Source of the DNA: Rossellomorea marisflavi
Lineage (GTDB): Bacteria > Bacillota > Bacilli > Bacillales > Bacillaceae_B
Assembly: GCF_009806575.1 (NCBI RefSeq)
Contig: NZ_CP047095.1
Span: forward strand, 910,001 to 974,000
Direction: 5' to 3'
DNA: 64,000 nucleotides
In this document: positions 44,767 to 54,100 of the stretch, one piece after another
Numbering within the stretch: position 1 is the first letter of the stretch
How the letters are laid out: every line of letters starts with the position of its first letter
Translations under genes and position numbers: made by a program
Notes under the pieces: generated by a model
The model's input: only the letters and a program-made list of their open reading frames with translations
The model's database searches: none
What the model was told of the DNA's origin: nothing

Positions 44767-45795
44767 ATGATTGAAACAACTGTCAAAGACAAACAGAATG
44801 TAATGACTTTGAGTAGACCGATTGGGATCCTTTCATCGGGAATGTTCGTTCCAGAAAATGAGGTGTCAAATGAGGACTTAAGCAGCCATCTTGACACTTC
44901 TGATGAATGGATCGTGGATAAGACCGGGATCAAGACAAGAAGGTTTGTCAGTGAGGACCAAGCAACCTCCGATCTCTGTATTGAGGCAGCAAAACAAGCC
45001 ATCGAAAATGCCGGTTTGGATGCCCAAGAGATTGATGCGATCATCATTGCCTCATTTACTCCGGATCAGATTCTCCCCTCCACATCGGTCATTGTAAAGG
45101 ATGCTCTTGGAATCAACAATGCGATAACCATTGATATGAATCAGGCAGCTTGTGCAGGTGGGATCTATGGATTGTTTTTGGGAACCCATTTGTTGCAGAA
45201 TCCTTCAATTCAACATGTGCTGGTCATCGGGGCAGAGTCCTTATCTAAGTATACGAATCCACAAGACCGGACCACTCGTGTATTCTTTGGCGATGCAGCT
45301 GGGGCCGTCATTCTTCATCATGAAGCTGATGGGTATAATCTTTTATCTTGGGAACTTGACTCTGAGTTGTCTTATAAGGTCGAGATTCCTGCAGGTGGGT
45401 CCAGGAAACCAACGAATGAATGGACTGTGAAGCAAGATGAGCACTATATCAAAATGGATGGTAGGACAGTATGGAATATGGCCACTAAGCACCTTCCAAA
45501 CTCGATCCAGGCGGTTATTGATCAAATGGAACTTACACCAGATGATATTGACCACTATATTGTTCATCAGGCCAATCTGAACATCATTCAGGAAGTATTG
45601 AAAAAGCTTGGTCAGCCTGATCATAAGACCACTATCAATATTGACAAATTTGGGAATACAGGAGCAGCCACTGTGTTGACAGTGTTGCATCAGGCTATGA
45701 ATACGAAAGCAGTAGCATCGGGAGATACTCTTGTAATCGGTGGAATAGGTGCAGGTTTCATATGGGGAGCGCTGGGTTTATCAAGGGCCACGTAA
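44767..45795 (+). CDS. Beta-ketoacyl-ACP synthase III (FabH-like)
   Basis: 342 residues from ATG 44767 (GGGGGA site). Complete catalytic triad: Cys129 in NQAACAGG, His267 in VHQANLN, Asn297 in GNTGAAT; KTGIKTRRF and VFFGDAAGAV are also typical. It joins an acyl thioester with malonyl-ACP. No other FabH-type genes are nearby. In this setting it could extend an amino-acyl or acyl start unit, or act as an acyl (ester/amide) transferase like CerJ-type KAS III relatives. Operon with the AT pair and ACP. Confidence 0.93.
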   Translation: MIETTVKDKQNVMTLSRPIGILSSGMFVPENEVSNEDLSSHLDTSDEWIVDKTGIKTRRFVSEDQATSDLCIEAAKQAIENAGLDAQEIDAIIIASFTPDQILPSTSVIVKDALGINNAITIDMNQAACAGGIYGLFLGTHLLQNPSIQHVLVIGAESLSKYTNPQDRTTRVFFGDAAGAVILHHEADGYNLLSWELDSELSYKVEIPAGGSRKPTNEWTVKQDEHYIKMDGRTVWNMATKHLPNSIQAVIDQMELTPDDIDHYIVHQANLNIIQEVLKKLGQPDHKTTINIDKFGNTGAATVLTVLHQAMNTKAVASGDTLVIGGIGAGFIWGALGLSRAT

Positions 45796-45855
45796 AGGCC
45801 AAACCTACACATAAAAAGAAGAAGAGGTAGTTACTGATATGAGGAGGAATTGGGA

Positions 45856-46119
45856 ATGGATGAGCTAATTAAACGAAAAGTAGTTGAATTATTTACAGAA
45901 GTATATGGGGTCAATCTACAAGAAGATGTGGATGGAGATACGATTCTTTTTGGACCGGATTCTCCTTATAAGCTGGACTCAATGGACGTGCTTCGAATCA
46001 TCTCCATTTTAAAAGACGAGTATAAGCTTGAAATCAACGCGATGCAAATCACAAACTTTAACACATTGAATAAGATGGTCGAATTTATAAAAGAATCTAT
46101 GCCCCAAGGAGCTAGATAA
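45856..46119 (+). CDS. Stand-alone acyl carrier protein
   Basis: 87 residues from ATG 45856, with GAGGAGG eight bases upstream; a TTG at 45850 is too close. The phosphopantetheine serine is Ser42 in KLDSMDVLRI (the DSL-type motif). Four-helix carrier layout, acidic. It should carry the substrate of the KAS III and the AT pair. Between it and the next gene there is a strong hairpin at 46143-46170. Confidence 0.92.
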   Translation: MDELIKRKVVELFTEVYGVNLQEDVDGDTILFGPDSPYKLDSMDVLRIISILKDEYKLEINAMQITNFNTLNKMVEFIKESMPQGAR

Positions 46120-46142
46120 AATCGTATAGTCAATTGAAACCG

Positions 46143-46170
46143 GCCTCTTGTCTAGTCTTTGACAAGAGGC
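46143..46170 (+). promoter_or_regulatory. Strong intra-operon hairpin without U-tract
   Basis: A perfect 10-bp stem GCCTCTTGTC/GACAAGAGGC with an 8-base loop in the 73-base gap between the ACP and glutamate mutase genes. ATTATAG follows instead of a T-run, so it is not a classical terminator. It could mark an mRNA processing or stability site, or a partial stop. Confidence 0.65.
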
Positions 46171-46192
46171 ATTATAGTGGGAGGGTTATAAC

Positions 46193-46672
46193 ATGAAGAA
46201 TGCACATACGATTGTGATGGGTGTCATAGGTGAAGATTGCCACTCTGTGGGCAATAAAGTTCTCCACTTTGCTTTCCAAGAGAAGGGATTTACCGTTCAT
46301 AATCTTGGTGTCCAATGTTCTCAAGAAGAGTTTATTGAAGCTGCTAAGGAAGTTAACGCTGATGCAATCATCGTTTCGTCCCTTTATGGTCATGCTGAGC
46401 TAGACTGCCGGGGCTTTGCTACAAATTGTACTAAAAGTGGATTGGCTCAAGTGCTTCTTTACATTGGAGGAAACCTTGCAATTGGAAAAAATGAGTGGGC
46501 AATGGTGGAGAAAAAGTTTCTTAAGATGGGATTCCATCGTGCCTTTCACCCATCCGCCGATCTTGATCAAGCAATAGAATGGATTCGCGCGGATATTTCA
46601 TTACAAAAGGGGACACACTCAATCCCTGGCACGGAGAAGGAAGATGCGACCAAAAAACGCAAAATTAACTGA
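46193..46672 (+). CDS. Glutamate mutase small (S) subunit, B12-binding
   Basis: 159 residues from ATG 46193 (GGGAGGG site). Cobalamin-binding fold: MGVIGEDCHSVGNKVL has the DxHxxG motif whose His ligates cobalt, followed by VSSLYGHAE and YIGGNLAIGK. These are typical of methylaspartate mutase S subunits. Residues beyond 137 are a charged tail. It overlaps the E subunit gene by 29 bases. Together they convert L-glutamate to threo-3-methyl-L-aspartate. In biosynthetic clusters this pair supplies methylaspartate for peptides. Confidence 0.96.
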   Translation: MKNAHTIVMGVIGEDCHSVGNKVLHFAFQEKGFTVHNLGVQCSQEEFIEAAKEVNADAIIVSSLYGHAELDCRGFATNCTKSGLAQVLLYIGGNLAIGKNEWAMVEKKFLKMGFHRAFHPSADLDQAIEWIRADISLQKGTHSIPGTEKEDATKKRKIN

Positions 46673-48095
46673 AGATATATTCTACAGGATAAGGGAGCAG
46701 GTTCTAGGAAGTTGGCCAACCGGTCATTGGATTGACTTAGAAGAGTCGGTTGAATACTTGCGGTCCCTCCCGCCACACAAATCATTTCCTGAAGTCTTGA
46801 CTGAAGCAAAGAAAGTAAATAGGGTATTGCTTCAGCCAAGGGGCGGAGTAGCAACCATTACTGGCCAGACTGCATTGCTGGAAGGCTTCATTAAAGCAGG
46901 AGCGGATGTCATGCCTGTTACCATTGATAGCTATACAAGACAGAATGCGTATCTGAAAAGTGAGCAAGGATTAAGTGAAAGTCTTACAAAGGATACCTCG
47001 GTCCTTAATGGGTTTCCCGCTGTGAATCATGGGTTAAGAGGGTGCCGGAAGTTGAGTGAGGCCATACCGCGCCCTCTTCAAGCCAGACATGGGTCACCTG
47101 ACGGAAGGCTTCTAGCGGAAATTATACACGCTTCTGGATGGACTTCCAATGAGGGGGGCGGCATCTCTTATAACATTCCTTACTCCAAAAAAGCGAGTTT
47201 GGAAAGCAGCATCTTCAACTGGCAATATTGTGATCGGTTAGTCGGGGTTTATGAGGAAAAGGGAATTTCATTAAACCGGGAACCTTTTGGACCTTTGACG
47301 GGTACTTTGGTGCCGCCAAGCATCTCAAATGCTATTGCAATCATGGAGGGCTTACTAGCGGCCGAACAAGGGGTCAAGAATATAAGCTTGGGCTTTGGTA
47401 GTGTAGGTCACGTTCCACAGGATATAGCTGCCATGAAATCGTTGAGGATGATGGCATCGCGACTTTTTAAAGAGTTCGGATATGATGTTAACCTTTCAAC
47501 CGTTTATCACCAGTGGATGGGTAATTTCCCACGTGAAGAATCTGAAGCCTATTCTGTCATTAATTTGGGGTCTCTCACATCGGTATTGGCAGGTGCGACA
47601 AAGATGATTATCAAAACACCCCATGAAGCGGAAGGTATTCCTACATTAGAGGCCAATATGAATGGAATCAGGACGTCCCATCACATGGTAAAGATGATCA
47701 GAAGCCAGTTAGGGAGCCTGACGATTGATGTGTCTGATGAAATGGAGATTATTCAAGAAGAAACCATGCTTATTATTGACGAAGTGTTTCGTTTAGGCAA
47801 AGGTGATCTGGCCGAAGGAATCATTGAATCGTTTGCAAAAGGAGTTTTGGATATACCGTTTGCGCCGAGCATCTATAACCATGGAGCAGTCATGCCGATC
47901 AGAGACTATCTAGGAGCAATTCGGATTGTAGAATTCGGCAATTTGCCCTTTAATGCTCATATTAAAGCGCTGCATCAGGAGAGGATTGCTAAGAGAGAAC
48001 GTTTGGAAAACAAGAAGGTAAATCACGAAATGATTGTCAATGATATTTTTTCCGTTTCCAACGGGGATTTTTTTCAAAATGGAACCAAGGGGTGA
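46644..48095 (+). CDS. Glutamate mutase large (E) subunit
   Basis: 483 residues from ATG 46644, the usual length. Family motifs: VLLQPRGGVATITGQ, VMPVTIDSYTRQNAY, VNHGLRGCRKL, PLQARHGSPDGRLLAE, EGGGISYNIPYSKKA, FGPLTGTLVPPSISN. The RHGSPD arginine and following residues bind glutamate in the family. It does the radical carbon-skeleton rearrangement with adenosylcobalamin on the S subunit. Nine bases before the large NRPS gene, whose first adenylation domain has an aspartate code: a direct functional link. Confidence 0.97.
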   Translation: MRPKNAKLTEDIFYRIREQVLGSWPTGHWIDLEESVEYLRSLPPHKSFPEVLTEAKKVNRVLLQPRGGVATITGQTALLEGFIKAGADVMPVTIDSYTRQNAYLKSEQGLSESLTKDTSVLNGFPAVNHGLRGCRKLSEAIPRPLQARHGSPDGRLLAEIIHASGWTSNEGGGISYNIPYSKKASLESSIFNWQYCDRLVGVYEEKGISLNREPFGPLTGTLVPPSISNAIAIMEGLLAAEQGVKNISLGFGSVGHVPQDIAAMKSLRMMASRLFKEFGYDVNLSTVYHQWMGNFPREESEAYSVINLGSLTSVLAGATKMIIKTPHEAEGIPTLEANMNGIRTSHHMVKMIRSQLGSLTIDVSDEMEIIQEETMLIIDEVFRLGKGDLAEGIIESFAKGVLDIPFAPSIYNHGAVMPIRDYLGAIRIVEFGNLPFNAHIKALHQERIAKRERLENKKVNHEMIVNDIFSVSNGDFFQNGTKG

Positions 48096-48104
48096 CAACG
48101 TGAC

Positions 48105-51100
48105 ATGAGAAACAATGGTGTATATGTCAGTGAGAAAGAAATTGATCAATCCAAGACCGTGATTGATTCGTTTGAAGAGCAAGCTAAGCATCATCCTGAT
48201 TGGGTGGCCGTCCGCTATAAAAATGAGGAAATGACGTATGAAGAATTGAACCATCAGTCCAATCAGGTAGCGCATCTGTTGAAAGATCAGGGGCTAAACG
48301 TGGAAGAACCTGTAGCCGTATGCATGGATAAGTCCATTCACATGATTACAGCCATTCTAGGAATACTGAAAGCAGGTGGTTACTATGTCCCGTTAGATCC
48401 GGCTTTACCAAGTGATCGCTTGACCAAGATCATAAAAAGAATAAACTCTCCTATTCTTCTAACTGATTCTGCTAACGAATCGTTCTTTCATTTAGATCAT
48501 GTAAGAAGCATGCATCATATTGAACGTTCAACTCTCGTAAAATATGCTACGACCAACCTCTCCGATAGAGCTTCCATTCATCATCTTATCTATACCATCT
48601 TTACATCAGGGACTACGGGAGAGCCAAAAGGAGTACAAGTTGAGCACAGGAATGTATTGAACCACCTTCAAGGAATACTGGGCTATATGAACGTAGTAAA
48701 ACCCTTAAACTATACCCTTCTTACTACGATTGCAGCAGATTTATCCGTCACACCTATATTCGCCGCTCTCATAACAGGTGGGACACTACATATCATCCCC
48801 GAAGAGATGATCACTGATGCCGAAAAGCTTGGAATCTATTGCAGGGAGTATGGTGTCAACTGCATGAAATTAGTCCCCTCCCACATGGAGGCACTTTTGT
48901 ATAGAGATACGCCATCTATCTATATCCCGGATTACATCATTCTTGGTGGAGAACAATTGAAATGGAGCTTGGTGGATAAAATTAAGGAACGCCATCCAAC
49001 ATGTAAGATCTTTAATCATTATGGACCCACAGAGGTAACGGTCGGGGTCATGGCCAACGATATTGATCAAGTGGAAAGGACAGGCAGTGTCATTCCGTTG
49101 GGAGAGCCATATGGGTGTTCGGTTATCATGGTTTTGGATGAGAACCTTGATCCAGTAGTACCTGGTGAGATCGGTGAAATCTACATAAGCGGATTAGGTA
49201 TTACCCGAGGGTACTTTCAGAATGATTTCTTGACCAAAGAGAAGTATATGCCGAATCCTTGGCAGGAAGGCGAACATGATCATACCCTTTATAAGACTGG
49301 AGACCTGGCAAGGGTCAATCCTCAAGGTCAACTGGAATTCGTGAGCAGGATCGATCATCAGGTGAAGGTTCGCGGTTATCGGGTTGAACTAAATGAAATA
49401 CAAGCCCATCTGGAAGCTAAGGATGAGATTCAAGATAGTGCAGTGGTGGCAAGAATCAATCAGAACGGGGAAACAATTATTCGGGCTGCTTTGGTATTTG
49501 ATCCAGCATATAAGGGAACTGTCAAACAAATTAGAGAGGCATTAGTAAGTACTCTACCGGCCTATATGCTCCCACAAGAATATGTGGTACTGGATTCCCT
49601 GCCCCTCAATGCTAACGGAAAAGTCGATCGACAGCTCATCACCAATCAGGTTTTGGGGGAATTGGCTGGAGCACATGAAGAAGAGATGAGTGTGACAGAG
49701 AAGAAAATTCACACCATTTGGTCTTCGTTACTAGACTCTAGTCACATGAATAGAACGGATCGGTTTCTTGAAGTCGGGGGAAATTCATTGAATGCCATTA
49801 AATTGGCGAGTGAGTTGGAGGATGCTTTTCAGGTAAGGGTAACAATAGGTGACGTGTTTGAACAGGAAACCATTGAAGACCTTGCAAGTTTAGTAGAGGG
49901 TCGACAAGAACAAACGGAAGGTTCCCAGTTGGAAAGATCGCATTTTAGTACGTTGGAGGCATCCTCTCAACAAAGTAGGTTGTGGTTCTGGGATAAACTG
50001 GATGTAAATCGTCATTTGTATAATATTCCTTATAAAGTAAAGCTCACAGGAGGTATTGATCCGAGTAGGCTTCACAAGGCAATTCGAATGATGATGGTGA
50101 AGCATGAGATTCTGAGAACCAAGATCATAGAGAACGATGGCCGTCCCATGCAAAAAGTGGACGTAGAAGGAGGAGATGTTCCATTTGAAGTGGTGAATGC
50201 ATCGATGAATCCTCATGATGTGGAGGAGTTCATTGAAGATAAAGCAAAGAGAGCATTTGATTTATCTAAAGGGACTTTATTCGAAGTGGTTCTTTATAAA
50301 GTAAGTCCAGAAGACCATACGTTATTCCTTAATTTTCATCATAGTATTTTTGATGACTGGTCCTTCACCATCTTTTTGGAGGATTTGCTGTCCTTTTATC
50401 ATTCTCCTGAAAGGGGCCTGGATTCAAGCCAATTGCTTCAATACCAAGACTATTCTGAGTGGCATAAAAAGCATTTACTCATTCATAGAGAAAATCTGGT
50501 TGACTATTGGTCTCGAGTATTGGAAGGAAATGTAGAAAAGGTGAAATTCGCCGATTATCACGAAGAGGCTAATGAGTCTTTTGAAGGTGAATCTTTCCAT
50601 TTCCATATTCCTGGGAAGTCAGTGGAGAAGGTAAACCGTCTTGCTAAGGAAACCGGTACCACTAAATTCATGGTTCTCATGAGTCTGTTTCAACTTATGC
50701 TCTACAAATATACGCATATACAAGACATCATCGTAGGGGCACCTGTTGCCGGAAGGCCGGGAGGTCACTTTGATCAGACACTGGGCTTTTTCGTCAACAC
50801 TTTGCCATGGAGGACACAGTTTGATGAAACGTCGACCTTCATCAGTCTCTTGCGTCATGTTCAAAAGCAAAGTGTTGATCACCTGAAGCATGTGCATCTT
50901 CCTTTCGAAGATATAGTGAAGGAAGTGAGAAGTGGTGTAGAATATAGCCTCACGCCTATCATGAATATCATGATGGCCTTCCAAAATGCGCCTAAGCTGA
51001 ATCGCGATAAGTATCCCCTGTTAACTGGTGCACCTGAAAAAGTGAACAATCATACATCCAAATATGATCTTACTTTGTTTTTGGAAGAGAATGAGGGAGA

Positions 51101-54100
51101 GATCTTAGGCCGGTGGGAGTACAAATCGTTCCTCTTTACAGAAGGAAGAATAAAGCAATTTACGAGGCATTTTTCAAAGCTGCTAGATGGCTTGTATGAA
51201 AAACCTCTGAATAGTCGGATAGAAGAGTTTAATTTGCTAACAAAGGAAGAAGAGAAGCAGCTAACAGAAACCATTGATGAAGTTGCCCCATCTGTGGGTT
51301 TGCACGCCTTATTCGAAGCGCAGGCAAAAAGAACCCCTGAAAATATAGCCGTTATTCAAGGAGACAATCAATTGACGTATAAGGAGTTAGATGAACGATC
51401 ATCTTATCTCCGCGACCACTTAATTCAACGTGGTGTTTCTCGCAATGACATCGTCGCAATTAGTATGGACCGCTCGCCCGAAATGTTGGTGTCACTTCTC
51501 GGAATCTTGAAGGCTGGAGGAGCGTACTTGCCTATCGATGCCGGCATGCCTCCGGGTAGAGTGGAAGAGATTTTAACCGACTCACGTGCAAAAGTGATTG
51601 TAGTCTGTGGTGACCAATCCCATTCGACAGAGTTTTCATCAATCATGGATGTAAGCAGACTTGACTGGGATCAGGCAGATGGATGCGGGAAGTCAATAGT
51701 GGTGGAGGGAACAGACGTAGTATCTGTCTACTACACATCTGGATCCACGGGAAAACCGAAGGGAGTAGCCAATCACCATCAAGGATGGGTCAATCGAATG
51801 GAGTGGATGCAATCCTATCATCAATTAAGGGAAGAGGAGACTGTTTTACATAAAACCACTCTTTCGTTTGATGACGCAGCGGTCGAAATCTTCTGGCCGC
51901 TAATAATCGGGGCTCGAGTTGCCTTGATGAATCCTGAAGAACATAAGGATCCACGTGCCATCATAGAGGATACTGTGAAATATGATGCGTCTATCCTTCA
52001 CTTCGTCCCTAGTATGTTGAAACTCTTCGTTGAAGAAATTAGTGAAGAAGAAGAAAAGGATATGCCTTCACTTCGTGCCATCATCTCAAGTGGGGAAGCC
52101 CTTGCAACCTCACTCGTCAAAGACCTTTTCTCGAAGTTGGATGTCAGATTGTTGAATTCATGGGGTGCGACAGAAGTTTCCATTGATTCCACCTGCTATG
52201 AATGTACGCTTTCAGACGTGGGCGGCGATCGATTTGTCCCAGTGGGTAAGCCGATCCAAGGAAATTATATCTATGTTCTTGATGAATCCATGAAACCCGT
52301 ACCACCTGGCGTAATAGGCGATTTGTATATTGGTGGTGTAGGATTGGCCAAGGGCTACGTCAATGATCCTGAGAAAACAAGGAATAGCTTCATCCAAAAT
52401 CCTTATCATCCAGATGAGAAGATTTATCGTACAGGAGATCAGGGGTATCTGCGATTGGATGGCAATCTCGTGTTTACAGGAAGGAAGGATTCACAAGTAA
52501 AGGTCAGGGGCATGAGGGTTGAACTGGGCGAAATCGAATCCTCAATTAAAGCTTTCTCAGCAATCAAAGATGCAATTGTTCACTTTGCTGATCCTTCCAC
52601 CAAGCAGGGGTTAGTGGGGTATATGGTTGTGAAAGAACCATTCGAACAAAACCATTTACACCAGTTTATGAGTAGGAAGCTTCCCGATTATATGATGCCG
52701 AAGTACATGGTAGAGTTGGCTGCGTTTCCTATAAATAAGAATGGCAAGCTGGATTATCATGCTCTACCAAAACCAAGTAAGAATGACATATTCAATCAGG
52801 AGGAATATCTCCCGCCGGAAACCCCGATGGAAGTTCAGTTATCCCGTATTTGGGAAGAGTTATTGGAGACTGAGGAGATCAGTGTGGAAAGTAACTTCTT
52901 CACGGTAGGAGGTCATTCCCTGTTAGGGGTCAAATTGATTTCGAGAGTGAATCGTTCATGTAACACGGATTTAAGGCTAAGGGATTTATTTGACTCTCCC
53001 ACCATCAGGGAAATGGCAGTGAAGGCTGAGCGGATATCAGGAGGTTTACAGGAAACGAATAATGGGGGAAATCCATTCCATCCCCTATCATATGCACAAG
53101 AGCGAATGTGGTTTTTACATCAACTAGATCCGGCGGATTATAGTTACCATATGCCCTATGGAGTGAAAATGAGTGGAGAACTTGATCTGGATATTTTTAG
53201 AGATAGCATTAAATATGTACTGAAACAAAACACAATCCTCCATTCGCGCTTTCGCCTAGAAAAGGGTAACCCATATGCTATTGCGGGAGATATAGATGTC
53301 CAGATTGAACTCGAGACAGCGGGGGGTACAGACCATCTCATCAATGAGTGGTTGAGACAGCCTTTCAATCTAGAGGAGGATGCTCCGTACAGAATGAAAC
53401 TGGTAAAGGTAAAGCAATCTGAATTTCATTTCTATATCGTTTTTCACCACATTGTCATGGATGGAATCTCATTGGAATTCTTTGAACAACAGTTGTTTGA
53501 AACCTATAATCGTCTAAAAGAAAAAAAGCCATTAGCAATCAGGCATGTCCCTTCCTATTATGAGTATGCAAAGGGCCAAAAAGAGTATAGTACGTCGACT
53601 TTCTATAAAGATCAGCTAGAGTATTGGAAGGGAAAGCTAAGCGGTGAACTGGTTAAAACCCAATTCCCACTTGATCAACACAATCATGATTTGGAAGAGC
53701 AAACTCAACAGATGACGCAGACATTCTCCGAGAGATCCTTCAGAAATATAAAAAAAATAAGCAGGCGACATGGTTCGTCTAATTTCACTATCGTGGCTTC
53801 TGTTCTATCCATTCTGCTTCATCGGATCAATGGACAAGAAGACTTGATCATGGGGACGCCTATCATCGATCGTCCTTCAAAATGGGAAGAGTCAATGGGA
53901 TTATTTTTGAATACCCTCCCCTTAAGGATCCGTGTACAAAGTGAACAAACAATTGATGAAGTCATCAGGGAAACAAGTCAATCTGTGAGAGAACTCTTCA
54001 TGCACCAAGACGTCCCATTTGAAAAGATCGTTGAGGAAGTTCAGCCTAATCGGACACGGAACTCCAATCCCTTATTCGATATTCTTGTGAACTATATCAG

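Noticed and set aside
46143..46170. Hairpin as a Rho-independent terminator
   Set aside because: No T-run follows, and the next gene is a plausible part of the same operon.
46120..46192. Cobalamin riboswitch ahead of the glutamate mutase genes
   Set aside because: The gap is only 73 bases and holds just one simple hairpin, much too short for that riboswitch class.
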